NCBI GenBank assembly: GCA_000974665.1
Contig: BBSY01000002.1
Location: 992,001-1,056,000, forward strand
DNA: 64,000 nucleotides
Source: an alpha proteobacterium U9-1i
Lineage (GTDB): Bacteria; Pseudomonadota; Alphaproteobacteria; Caulobacterales; Aquidulcibacteraceae
Reading direction: 5' to 3'
Notes under the pieces: model-generated
Databases searched by the model: none
What the model was told of the DNA's origin: nothing
The model's input: the letters and a program-made list of their open reading frames with translations, nothing else
Shown: positions 1 through 7,923 of the stretch, in pieces
Layout: each line of letters begins with the position of its first letter
How positions within the stretch are numbered: position 1 is the stretch's first letter
Program-made: the position numbers and the translations under genes

Positions 1-812
1 GCGCCCACATATTTGACCGATTGCGCGAGTGTGACCGCGGCGCGAAGCATCTCTTCGCGCAAGGCTGTCGGCAAGTTCGGCGCTGGCGCTTCCTCGACAA
101 GTTTTTGGTGGCGGCGTTGGACGGAGCAATCTCGATCGCCGAGATGCAGAACGTTGCCGTGATTGTCAGCCACGATCTGTACTTCCACGTGCCTGGGGCG
201 ATCTAAGTATCGTTCGAGATAGATCTCGCCACGCCCAAAGGCGTTGATGGATTCGCGCACGGCTGAGGCGAAGGCGGCGTCCAATTCGGTTGCGTCGTGC
301 ACTGCGCGGATGCCACGTCCACCACCGCCAAAGCAGGCTTTGACCGCAATCGGATAGCCGATGCGTTCCGCGTTGTGGTGCGTACCTGCCGCATCGCTGT
401 CGATGACGTCGGCGCCGGGCAAGATCGGCAGCCCGCACGCATGCGCTGCGGCGCGCGCTGCAACTTTGTCGCCCATCACGCCGATAACGTCCGCTGGCGG
501 ACCGATAAAGATGAGCCCGGCATCGGCAACAGCTTGCGCAAATGCGGCGTTCTCACTCAGCATGCCGTAGCCAGGGTGCACGGCGTCCGCGCCCGACGCG
601 CGCGCGGCGGCAATAATCGCATCAATGTTCAAATAAGAGTCACGCGCTGGCGCTGGGCCAAGGCGAAAGGCGGCGTCGGCCAGGCGGACATGCAGCGCAT
701 GCTCGTCCGCATCACTGTACACGGCGACCGTGCCCACCTTGAGGTCACGGCATGCGCGAATGATGCGCACCGCGATCTCGCCTCGATTGGCAATGAGGAC
801 GTTTTTGAGCAC
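1..812 (-). CDS. Acyl-CoA carboxylase biotin carboxylase subunit (3' part beyond window)
   Basis: About 270 codons are visible, starting at a GTG at 812 preceded by GAGGGAG; the rest lies left of the window. The protein begins LKNVLIANRGEIAVRIIRAC, the classic biotin carboxylase N-terminus, continues with DAVHPGYGMLSENAAF, and has the glycine-rich ATP-grasp loop KACFGGGGRGIR and then LERYLDRPRHVEVQIVAD with GDRDCSVQRRHQKLVEEAP. These mark the alpha subunit of acetyl-, propionyl-, methylcrotonyl- or geranyl-CoA carboxylases, which carboxylates biotin with ATP and bicarbonate in the cytoplasm. It lies 6 nt after the MaoC gene and is the last visible gene of the thiolase-DUF35-MaoC operon. The acyl substrate cannot be told without the missing C-terminus and beta subunit. 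Confidence 0.9.
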   Translation of the reverse strand, partial: MLKNVLIANRGEIAVRIIRACRDLKVGTVAVYSDADEHALHVRLADAAFRLGPAPARDSYLNIDAIIAAARASGADAVHPGYGMLSENAAFAQAVADAGLIFIGPPADVIGVMGDKVAARAAAHACGLPILPGADVIDSDAAGTHHNAERIGYPIAVKACFGGGGRGIRAVHDATELDAAFASAVRESINAFGRGEIYLERYLDRPRHVEVQIVADNHGNVLHLGDRDCSVQRRHQKLVEEAPAPNLPTALREEMLRAAVTLAQSVKYVG

Positions 813-818
813 GCTCCC

Positions 819-1274
819 TCAGCCAGCCTTCGGTCGCGTCAACATAAGGACCGACCATTCGCCCGTCTGCACCACCTCGTCCCGTTGATTGAGAACGTCG
901 AGCTGCCGAACGAGCACGCCGCGGTCGGGCTTGGAAGCGCTCGCGCGCGCTTCTTTGACAATGATGCGCACGTGGATGGTGTCGCCGGCGCGAATGACGC
1001 CAGTGTACCGCCAAGTCATGCCGAGAAAACCGAGGGCGGTTCCTCGTAAATGACCCAGCTGGCTTACAAGCCCGCTGGCGATCGAGGCGCCAAGCAGGCC
1101 CTGGGCGATGCGCGTGCCGTGCTGGGTTTGCTTGGCATACTCCTCGTCAACGTGGAGCGGATTAAAGTCACCAGAAAGCCCGGTGAATATGACAATGTCG
1201 GCCTCCGTGACTGTGCGCGCGGCGGTGATAAATTCTTGGTCGGGACTGAAATCTTCCAGGTACATGCCGCTCAT
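819..1274 (-). CDS. MaoC-like hot-dog hydratase
   Basis: A 151-residue single hot-dog domain. The segment GLSGDFNPLHVDEEYAKQT near residues 33-51 carries the Asp and His of the R-specific hydratase/MaoC active site, and the core helix region GTRIAQGLLGASIASGL follows. Such proteins hydrate 2-enoyl-CoA thioesters. ATG at 1274 lies 3 nt after the stop of the DUF35 gene, so the two are translationally linked. With the SCP2-type thiolase and DUF35 protein next to it, it resembles the MaoC/DUF35/Ltp sets that shorten side chains in steroid catabolism; that parallel is an inference. Confidence 0.85.
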   Translation of the reverse strand: MSGMYLEDFSPDQEFITAARTVTEADIVIFTGLSGDFNPLHVDEEYAKQTQHGTRIAQGLLGASIASGLVSQLGHLRGTALGFLGMTWRYTGVIRAGDTIHVRIIVKEARASASKPDRGVLVRQLDVLNQRDEVVQTGEWSVLMLTRPKAG

Positions 1275-1277
1275 GCC

Positions 1278-1694
1278 TTAGCGTACCTCCGTGGGTCGGA
1301 ATTGCGGAATTGCGATCTCCGCGCCGCGTAGCTCGAACCAGACGCTGACCGGCATGCCGATGTGAACGTCGTCCGGTGCGCAATCCGTAACGTTCGCCAT
1401 AATCCGCGGACCTTCCGCGAGATCGATCAGCGCGAGGATGTAAGGGACACGACTGCGGAAGGTTTGATCCGGCGCCCGGTGTACGACGGTGCAGGCGTGC
1501 ACCACGCCACGGCCACTTGCTTCGCGCCACTCAAGCGCGCCGCTTCCGCATGAGGGGCAGAGGAGGCGTGGGTAGAACATCGCCTCGCCACACGTTTGGC
1601 ACGTACGCAGCACGAGCTTTCCTTGAGCTGCCTTGCTCCAATACTCGTCGGAATCACCCGTCGGTCTGGGCGCTGGAAGCGTCGGTTCGGTCAT
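1278..1694 (-). CDS. DUF35 / OB-fold zinc-ribbon acyl-CoA-associated protein
   Basis: 138 residues. The N-terminal rubredoxin-like zinc ribbon has two Cys pairs, CQTC (about 32-35) and CPSC (about 46-49), and is followed by an OB fold (GRGVVHACTVVHRAP...VPYILALIDLAEGPRIMANV). Proteins of this family partner thiolase-superfamily enzymes and help bind acyl-CoA. I chose the ATG at 1694 because it overlaps the thiolase stop as ATGA and gives the usual family length; a longer upstream frame is just read-through into the thiolase gene. Its stop is 3 nt before the MaoC start. Confidence 0.88.
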   Translation of the reverse strand: MTEPTLPAPRPTGDSDEYWSKAAQGKLVLRTCQTCGEAMFYPRLLCPSCGSGALEWREASGRGVVHACTVVHRAPDQTFRSRVPYILALIDLAEGPRIMANVTDCAPDDVHIGMPVSVWFELRGAEIAIPQFRPTEVR

Positions 1695-2860
1695 GACGCG
1701 CCTCCGAGGATCAGGCTTGAATGGGTCGAGAGAATGCCGCCATTGCCGTGAACGAAGGCCAGTGACGCATCGGTGACTTGCCGCTTGTCGCACTGGCCGC
1801 GCAGCTGGCGCACGGCCTCTACAATGTGAAACACGCCGCCGGGCCGACCTGGGTGGCCGTGCGAGAGCAGACCGCCATGTGTGTTGACCGGGAGCGCGCC
1901 ACCGAGACCGATTGCGCCGCTTTCTACATATGCCCCGGCTTCTCCACGCTTGCAGAAGCCGAGATCCTCCAGGAGCAGCAGCACGGTTATCGTGAAGCAA
2001 TCGTAGAGCATGGCGACATCGATATCGTTTGGCGCAACCCCCGCCATCGCAAAAGCTTGCGCGCCGCTATCGCGCGCGCCGCAGGTGGTGAGGTCCGGCG
2101 CCTGATGAACGAATTCGTTCAAGTGGCGCTCGCCGGCGCCCAGCAGATATGCGGGCTTCTGGCGAAGATCACGCGCGCGATCGGCGCGTGTCATGATAAT
2201 CGCGCCGCCGCCGTCCGACACCAGCGAACAATCCAGGACCCGCAACGGAGACGCCACGAGCTTTGAGGAGAGGACGTCCTCGCGCGTGATCGGTGCGCGT
2301 TCCTGGGCGTTGGGGTGCAATCCGGCATGTCGGCGGTGCACCACGGCCACCTCCGCGAGTTGTTCCGGCGTCGCGCCGTACTCATGCATGTAGCGGTTCG
2401 CGGCCAGCGCATACATGGCCGGGATGACGGGGCCATACGGCCGCTCGTATTGAGGGTGGCCTGCATTCTCGGCGAGCGCCGCAACCGCTTGATCCTTGGT
2501 GAGCCCCGTCACCAGCTTGTCCGATGTCGCGATCAGTAGCACGTCGCAGAGCCCGGCGTGCAGCGCCGCCGCGCCGTGCGCCACCATTGCACAACTCGTG
2601 GCGCCGCCAAGGGAGTTCGTCATGCTGTAGCGTGGCTGAATGCCCAGATATTCCGACAGCACGACGCTGTGCATGCGGAATGGCTCGGCCATGGAATCGA
2701 TCGTCAGCACGCCGTCGATGTCTGAGAGCCGAAGCCCCGCTTCGTCCGCCGCTTGCTTCGCCGCTTGGGCGCACAATTGCATACAGCTCGACTCGGGCGT
2801 TTTGCCGAGCTTGGTTTCGCCAACGCCTACAATCGCGGTCGAGGCACGTAGACCTGTCAT
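1691..2860 (-). CDS. SCP2/lipid-transfer-type thiolase (acyl-CoA acetyltransferase family)
   Basis: 389 residues from the ATG at 2860, which has AGGAG just upstream. The start TAIVGVGETKLGK is typical of the SCP-2 thiolase group, and the C-terminal signatures NTHGGLLSHGHPGRPGG and FVHGNGGILSTHSS carry the catalytic His and Gly-rich loops. In the place of the usual nucleophile motif (NxxCASG) there is NSLGGATSCAMV, so the Cys is shifted or absent at the canonical position, as in non-thiolytic relatives such as Ltp2 aldolases. It is first in the operon thiolase-DUF35-MaoC-biotin carboxylase. The promoter region carries a 16-bp palindrome at 2907-2922. Thiolysis or retro-aldol cleavage are both possible. 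Confidence 0.85.
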   Translation of the reverse strand: MTGLRASTAIVGVGETKLGKTPESSCMQLCAQAAKQAADEAGLRLSDIDGVLTIDSMAEPFRMHSVVLSEYLGIQPRYSMTNSLGGATSCAMVAHGAAALHAGLCDVLLIATSDKLVTGLTKDQAVAALAENAGHPQYERPYGPVIPAMYALAANRYMHEYGATPEQLAEVAVVHRRHAGLHPNAQERAPITREDVLSSKLVASPLRVLDCSLVSDGGGAIIMTRADRARDLRQKPAYLLGAGERHLNEFVHQAPDLTTCGARDSGAQAFAMAGVAPNDIDVAMLYDCFTITVLLLLEDLGFCKRGEAGAYVESGAIGLGGALPVNTHGGLLSHGHPGRPGGVFHIVEAVRQLRGQCDKRQVTDASLAFVHGNGGILSTHSSLILGGAS

Positions 2861-2906
2861 GCATGCTCCTGAAGCGGTCAGAATAGCGCAGTCACGCGCT
2901 GACCCG

Positions 2907-2922
2907 CCTATCCTGGGGTAGG
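2907..2922. promoter_or_regulatory. Palindromic operator copy 1 (CCTATCCTGGGGTAGG)
   Basis: A near-perfect inverted repeat (half site CCTAYCC) lying about 47-62 bp upstream of the thiolase ATG. The same 16-bp pattern occurs upstream of the TonB receptor (5313) and between the luciferase-like and enoyl-CoA hydratase genes (6574). Size and symmetry fit a TetR-type repressor site. The regulator is not in the window. Confidence 0.65.
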
Positions 2923-2955
2923 ACGCGGGGTTCAACCTGCACGCATTGACGCGTC

Positions 2956-2989
2956 AAAAAAAGGCCCGCGCATCGCTGATGCGCGGGCC
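2956..2989 (-). terminator. Rho-independent terminator of the TonB receptor gene
   Basis: A perfect 12-bp GC stem (2963-2974 with 2978-2989, loop of 3) followed on the minus strand by seven T residues (2962-2956). It lies 25 bp beyond the receptor stop codon, and so separates that transcript from the thiolase promoter just downstream. Confidence 0.9.
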
Positions 2990-3013
2990 AAATCGTTCAC
3001 GAGGTCTGCGGCG

Positions 3014-5221
3014 CTAGAAGTCCGCGGACAGTTCGATGCCGTACATACGCGGCTCGCCCGGCACACGATAAACAATGCCGGAGCTGGCATAGAGATCGCC
3101 CGTCGCTGAAAAGTACTCTTCTCCAGCGAGGTTCCGTCCCCAGAGTGCGAAGTTCACGCCGGTGCCGAACACGCGCTCGAAATCCAGGCGTGCGCTCCAA
3201 AGCCCGTAAGCGGGATGGTAGTTGTTCACGCTGTTGAATTCCGCCTGATATTGCTCGTCGCGCCAGTAATAATCAGTGCTGGCGACCACTTCGCTGCCGT
3301 TGGTGTTCATGAACGGCAGCGTCCAACGCGCGCCAACGCGATAGGTGCGCTCTGGAATGTACGCGAAAGTATTGCCTGAGCGATCGACCGGGCCGCCGGC
3401 GGTCTGTTCGATGAATTCGGTATATTCCGGCTTGGTGTAGGCGGCCGTCGCGATCAGTTCGAGGCTGTCGGACGGGTGCAGCGTGAACTCGATCTCTGCG
3501 CCATCGACAGTCGCTTCGGCGGCGTTGAAAATCGCCGTAACCGGCACACCCGCAACTGGCCGAACCGCGGTTCGTTGAATGTCCTCATACTCCGAATGAT
3601 AAACCGCGATGTTGGCGCGCGCGCGCGCGTCGCCCACCGACCAATCAGCTTTGAGGCCGATTTCGTAGTCCGTCACATATTCCGGATCGAACGGCTCTAG
3701 CGCCGAGGCGGTGTTGCCCGACGAGTTGAAGCCACCGGCCCGGTAGCCGCGACGCGTCACGAGATAGACCATGCGATCATCGTCGATGCTGAAATTGAGC
3801 CCCGCCGTGTAGGTGAGGGCGTCAAACTCAGTCGACAATCCCAAGCACAGCGTGCAGAGGCCGGTGGTGGCGCTGTACAATTGCTGTTCGAAATCGCGAT
3901 CGTCCATCGTGTAACGCGCGCCGAGTGTAAGGCCGAGGCGTTCGGTGAGCGCAAAATCGCCCTGCGCGTACACGGATTCCGACGTGTTGGTCGCATAGCC
4001 GAGACGCGGGTTAGGCGCTGCGCCGTTTGCAGCCGTCCGCGTGTCGAGCATTCCATCTTCGGTAAAGTAGAAATAGCCAGCCACCCAGTTGAGTCTGTCG
4101 TCGAACGCCGTGCCTTGAAGCTGCACTTCGCCCGAGAATTGGTCGACGGATTGGGTCTGGAAGAGCTGCAACACTTGCGCTTCCGTGCCGTCGTAATCGG
4201 TCAGCTCCATCATATTGATCGAGCGCGCTTGGCCGATCAGCTTCAGCGTGACATTGCTGGACAGATCCACCTCCGCCACGTTGATCAGGCCGACGTTATC
4301 GCCGGCGGAGCGGGGGCCGTAATTGCCGCCAACTTCGTAGAAATCATAATTGGCGGTCTGGTTGGCGAAAATGCCGCTGGTGACGAGGCGCGCGGTCGCC
4401 TGCGCATTCGCCGGATTAACAGCGGTGAGGCGTGTCATCGAACCGATTTGATCGGAGTCAAAATAATCGATGTAAAGCGTGTTTCTGAACGTGTCCGTCG
4501 GCTCCAACAAGAACACGACACGCGCCGAGAAGGTTTCTTCCGCGTTGCCGTGAATATCGCGAATGACGTCGTGGACGTACCCTTCGCGCGAGGTCTGGCT
4601 TGCGGCGATGCGCAGCCCAGCTTGCTCGCCAAGCGGCAAGTTCAGCACAGCGAGCACGTCGCCGCGCTCGTAATTGCCGGCAATGCCGCGCACGTAGCCG
4701 CTCGTCTCGCCCAGGATTGGCGTGTTGGGTTGGAATAGGATCGCACCGCCCGTCGTGTTGCGTCCGAACAAGGTGCCCTGTGGGCCTTTCACAACCTGCA
4801 CTGACTGAAGGTCGAACAAGGATTGCGCGAGACCGAACGTCCGCGACTGCACCGCTTCGGCAATGTAGATGCCGACCGAGGGGTCGTTGGTCAGGAAGGC
4901 CGCGTCCTGCCGTTGCCCGCGCAACGCGAAGCCAAGCGTGCCCGAGCGGGTTTGCGCCGGCGTGATGCTGAGGCCAGGCGTTAGCGCTTCGATATTCTCT
5001 AACCGCGTTACGTTCGCTTCCTCGAGGTCCGCCCCGGAGAGCGCCGTGACGGCGATGGGCACGTCCTGAAGCTGTTCGTCACGCCGTCTGGCCGTTACCG
5101 TGATTTCGTCGTCATCTTGTGTCGCTGCGGGCTCTTGCTGCGCCGCCGCATTGGTGGGCGCAAACGCACCCGCCGCCGCAGCAACGATGAGGCTCATCGC
5201 AGTGCCGGTAAGAAATCGCAT
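3014..5221 (-). CDS. TonB-dependent outer-membrane receptor
   Basis: 735 residues from the ATG at 5221, preceded by GGGAGGGCGGAA; a frame open further upstream was rejected because this start opens a clear signal peptide (MRFLTGTAMSLIVAAAAGAF...NAAAQQ). A TonB-box-like EITVTARRRDE is at about 39-49. The plug domain has the usual VQVVKGPQGTLFGRNTTGGA (about 140) and the beta-barrel ends in aromatic ADF. It imports a substrate across the outer membrane using TonB energy. Its neighbours, acyl-CoA enzymes and a luciferase-like oxidoreductase, point to a lipid- or terpenoid-like substrate rather than iron. The upstream region holds operator copy 2, about 100 bp before the start. Confidence 0.93.
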   Translation of the reverse strand: MRFLTGTAMSLIVAAAAGAFAPTNAAAQQEPAATQDDDEITVTARRRDEQLQDVPIAVTALSGADLEEANVTRLENIEALTPGLSITPAQTRSGTLGFALRGQRQDAAFLTNDPSVGIYIAEAVQSRTFGLAQSLFDLQSVQVVKGPQGTLFGRNTTGGAILFQPNTPILGETSGYVRGIAGNYERGDVLAVLNLPLGEQAGLRIAASQTSREGYVHDVIRDIHGNAEETFSARVVFLLEPTDTFRNTLYIDYFDSDQIGSMTRLTAVNPANAQATARLVTSGIFANQTANYDFYEVGGNYGPRSAGDNVGLINVAEVDLSSNVTLKLIGQARSINMMELTDYDGTEAQVLQLFQTQSVDQFSGEVQLQGTAFDDRLNWVAGYFYFTEDGMLDTRTAANGAAPNPRLGYATNTSESVYAQGDFALTERLGLTLGARYTMDDRDFEQQLYSATTGLCTLCLGLSTEFDALTYTAGLNFSIDDDRMVYLVTRRGYRAGGFNSSGNTASALEPFDPEYVTDYEIGLKADWSVGDARARANIAVYHSEYEDIQRTAVRPVAGVPVTAIFNAAEATVDGAEIEFTLHPSDSLELIATAAYTKPEYTEFIEQTAGGPVDRSGNTFAYIPERTYRVGARWTLPFMNTNGSEVVASTDYYWRDEQYQAEFNSVNNYHPAYGLWSARLDFERVFGTGVNFALWGRNLAGEEYFSATGDLYASSGIVYRVPGEPRMYGIELSADF

Positions 5222-5312
5222 TTCCGCCCTCCCCTCGGGGTGTGTTTTCTTTTGCTTTACGCGCCGCTGTCTCGCGACCCTTACATGTCGGCATGGCGCA
5301 TCGCTGCAAACT

Positions 5313-5328
5313 CCTATCCCTTGGTAGG
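5313..5328. promoter_or_regulatory. Palindromic operator copy 2 (CCTATCCCTTGGTAGG)
   Basis: Same 16-bp inverted repeat as at 2907 and 6574, here in the 208-bp gap between the TonB receptor start and the luciferase-like gene stop. The conserved outer arms (CCTATCC and GGTAGG) with a variable centre are what a dimeric repressor site would show. Confidence 0.62.
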
Positions 5329-5429
5329 TCGGGGCCCTGGGACGAGGGCGCATTTTATTTTTGCTGATTTCAGGCTGAAAAAACTGCGGCGTAAGGGCTG
5401 CAGGCGCTGTCCCGGTCGCCGTGGACGCC

Positions 5430-6491
5430 TCAACCGGCGATCGCCTTGGCGATAGCGCGCAACCGATCGTCATGATGGGCGGAGCCCGCTTCCGGGCCGT
5501 GGTTGATCGCCACGCGGTCAAGAAGGCCCGCATACTTTTCCTTCAGCAGGCCGCCAATTTCATCGACGCCGCCTGTGACGGCGAAAGCGTCGATCATCTC
5601 ATCGCTGATCAACGCCGGCATGTCCGCCCATTGGCGTTCCCGCGCCATTGAGGCGAGCCTGTCGCCGATCTCTTCCCAGCCGTGCGCTTCCAGAACCGCC
5701 CGATAGGCTTTGGTGGACGCATAGAATGAGAGCTGTCGGCGCACGCTTTCGCGCATGGTGGAGATCTCCTCGCGCGTATCGCCCATCACGCAGAACGCCG
5801 AGGAGCACATCACAAAATCGTCGAGCGATCGTCCAGCCGCGGCCGCGCCAGCCTGGAGATTAGGCAATACGGCCCGCTGCAGGAAAACCTTGGAATGGAA
5901 GGGGTGTACGTGGAAGCCATCGCAGAGCGCACCAGCCATGCGCGTCACCCGTGGATTGACCCCGCCAACATAGATCGGCGGCGCCAGATGGTCCATTTGC
6001 GGCGGGACGAACTCGGGCGTCATCAGATTGAAGCGGTAGAACTCGCCTTCGAAATTCAGCGGTGTCTGTGTTTTCCAGCTGTGCCAGATCGCGCGGAGAG
6101 AGCGGATGACCTCGCTTATCCGCTCAACCGGGCGATCCCATTGCGCGCTGAAGCGCCGCTCAATATGCGCGCGAACCTGCGTGCCGAGACCCAGCACAAA
6201 CCGCCCGCCGGACATCCCCTGCAGATCCCAGGCGGAATACGCGATCGACATTGGGCTGCGATTGAAGGCGAGAGCGATGGCGGTGCCCAAGGTCGCCTTG
6301 TGCGTGCGCGTCGCCGCCAGCGCCAGGAGCAGGTAAGGGTCGTGATCTTTCTCCGCCGCCCATAGTCCAGAGACGCCGTATTCTTCGTACTGCGACGCCA
6401 GCGCCGGCGCTTCGCTCGGCGAGGTGACGCGAAACAACGCGTCTAAGCGCATTCGCGGCGCGGATTTTGCCGTCACCGGGCCACTTTGCAT
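5430..6491 (-). CDS. Luciferase-like (LLM class) flavin/F420-dependent oxidoreductase
   Basis: 353 residues from the ATG at 6491, which has GGAGGA 8 nt upstream; a longer open frame has no comparable site. The protein is a bacterial-luciferase-like TIM barrel: YEEYGVSGLWAAEKDHDPYLLLALAA, TLGTAIALAFNRSPMSIA, LQGMSGGRFVLGLGTQ, and PPIYVGGVNPRVTRMAGALCDGFHVHPF. It resembles the TIGR03617 subgroup, often called F420-dependent, although proteobacterial members may use FMN. It probably oxidises an intermediate of the pathway shared by the acyl-CoA genes. Operator copy 3 sits between it and the divergent enoyl-CoA hydratase. Confidence 0.85.
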   Translation of the reverse strand: MQSGPVTAKSAPRMRLDALFRVTSPSEAPALASQYEEYGVSGLWAAEKDHDPYLLLALAATRTHKATLGTAIALAFNRSPMSIAYSAWDLQGMSGGRFVLGLGTQVRAHIERRFSAQWDRPVERISEVIRSLRAIWHSWKTQTPLNFEGEFYRFNLMTPEFVPPQMDHLAPPIYVGGVNPRVTRMAGALCDGFHVHPFHSKVFLQRAVLPNLQAGAAAAGRSLDDFVMCSSAFCVMGDTREEISTMRESVRRQLSFYASTKAYRAVLEAHGWEEIGDRLASMARERQWADMPALISDEMIDAFAVTGGVDEIGGLLKEKYAGLLDRVAINHGPEAGSAHHDDRLRAIAKAIAG

Positions 6492-6573
6492 TCGCGATCC
6501 TCCGCACCGATGCAGAACATTGTAGCAGCCAGCGCCATCGCGCAAAGTAAGCGTGCGGTGTGGTTTTGGCTCG

Positions 6574-6589
6574 CCTATCCTCGGGTAGG
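6574..6589. promoter_or_regulatory. Palindromic operator copy 3 (CCTATCCTCGGGTAGG)
   Basis: Lies almost exactly midway between two divergent start codons (6491 and 6669), so one site could control both genes. The sequence differs from copy 1 only at two central bases. Confidence 0.65.
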
Positions 6590-6668
6590 GGCTGGCCGCA
6601 GCATCGCTGCGCATTTTCCGAAGCGTCGTGCGTCGGCTTTGCGGGCACTGAAGAGAGGGCGTTGCGTC

Positions 6669-7490
6669 ATGAGTGAATCTCCCGCTTCGTTCGGCGCCTT
6701 GTCGTTGACCTATCGCAATCGCGTGGCTGTCGTCACATTGACGCGGCCAGAACGTCGCAATCCGTTTTCACCAGAGCTAAAGGCCGATCTGCTGCGCCTT
6801 GCGCCTGCGCTGCGTGAGCGCGGCGATCTCGCGGCTGTCGTGCTGACGGGTACCGATGGCGTCTTCAGCGCCGGCGGCGATATGCAAAGCTGGAAAGACA
6901 ATCCAGGCAAGCCGCTGGCCAACCGACCGAAGCTAAAGTCGCTTCACGATTGGTTTCGCCCGCTCGCCGACCTGGAAGCGCCCGTCATCGCGGCGGTGGA
7001 TGGGCCCGCTTATGGCGGCGGCGCCGCTTTGGCGCTTGCCGCAGACTTTATCTTCGCAACGCCGCGTGCGCGGTTCTGCTTTGCCTATATTCGCCTGGGT
7101 CTCGCGCCTGACATGGGCGTCTACGAAATACTGCCGCGCGTCGTCGGCCTCCGCATGGCCAAGGATCTTCTGTTCACCGGCCGGTCAATCGATGCCGCGG
7201 AAGCAGCGCGGATCGGCCTCATCAACGCGGTTTGGCCTCAGGAAAACTTCGTCGAGGCCGCAATAGCTTTCGCCAGCCGTTTCGAGAAAGCATCAACACT
7301 CACTCTGGGCGCCGTAAAATCAGTCCTGAATCAGAGCTACAATTTGGATTCGCGTGCGCTGATCGAGCTTGAAGCAGCATTGGAAGTGCTTTGCCTCGAT
7401 TCCGATTACCATGTGGTCGCACGCGATCGCTTCTTGAGTAAGCAGCCCGCCGAGTTCGATTGGGATCGGATGGATTCCGGTAAGGCCTGA
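6669..7490 (+). CDS. Enoyl-CoA hydratase/isomerase (crotonase family)
   Basis: 273 residues starting at the ATG at 6669 (GAGAGGG upstream). Crotonase signatures are clear: VVTLTRPERRNPFSPEL near the N-terminus, oxyanion-hole segment GVFSAGGDMQSW (about 65-76), and VDGPAYGGGAALALAADFIFA. The two usual catalytic glutamates are not obvious (FCFAYIRLGLAPDMGVYEILPR in the second region), so isomerase or another crotonase reaction is as likely as hydration. It is divergent from the luciferase-like gene across a shared operator and probably belongs to the same regulon. Confidence 0.87.
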   Translation: MSESPASFGALSLTYRNRVAVVTLTRPERRNPFSPELKADLLRLAPALRERGDLAAVVLTGTDGVFSAGGDMQSWKDNPGKPLANRPKLKSLHDWFRPLADLEAPVIAAVDGPAYGGGAALALAADFIFATPRARFCFAYIRLGLAPDMGVYEILPRVVGLRMAKDLLFTGRSIDAAEAARIGLINAVWPQENFVEAAIAFASRFEKASTLTLGAVKSVLNQSYNLDSRALIELEAALEVLCLDSDYHVVARDRFLSKQPAEFDWDRMDSGKA

Positions 7491-7504
7491 GGCGTTATCG
7501 AGAA

Positions 7505-7909
7505 TTAGTCGTCGCTCTTCGGTCCCACGCTGCGCGACATCGAAAACGCGCCGAAGGATTGGCCGTTGGCAAGATAGGCAGTTCCGCCGAACGTGTCCTG
7601 GTGCAGTTCGCCAACGTAACGGAAGCCGTTTGTATATTTCAGAATGAGATGGGCGCCGTTCGCGCTCCAAGCGCCACCGCCACTTGGCCCACGGCTCGCG
7701 CGGCCGCTGCTAAACGTGCCATCCGAATTGATGAACCAGGCATAGGCAATGCGCTGGTCATTCCACGACACTTCTCCAATCCATTGGCCGACTGCGGGCC
7801 GAGAGGCGTCCGCCACAGGGGGCGCGTCTATATCTTCGGCGCTTGCCGGTGTGGCCAAGCGGAGGCTGACGATAAGCGCAGCTACCAATTTTCCGCCGCG
7901 CGTGAACAT
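7505..7909 (-). CDS. Small exported protein of unknown function
   Basis: 134 residues. The first 24 form a signal peptide (MFTRGGKLVAALIVSLRLATPASA then EDID), so it is probably periplasmic. The remainder is a compact beta-rich domain: VGQWIGEVSWNDQRIAYAWFINSDGTF, then glycine-rich SGGGAWSANGAHLILKYTNGFRYVGELHQDTFGGTAYLANGQ, which looks like a small beta-sandwich or MORN/lipocalin-like fold. No family is recognised. It is 14 bp downstream of moeA on the same strand, so may be read with the molybdopterin genes, but a role there is not implied. Its stop nearly meets the enoyl-CoA hydratase stop. Confidence 0.7.
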   Translation of the reverse strand: MFTRGGKLVAALIVSLRLATPASAEDIDAPPVADASRPAVGQWIGEVSWNDQRIAYAWFINSDGTFSSGRASRGPSGGGAWSANGAHLILKYTNGFRYVGELHQDTFGGTAYLANGQSFGAFSMSRSVGPKSDD

Positions 7910-7923
7910 CTTCCAATCTCTGC

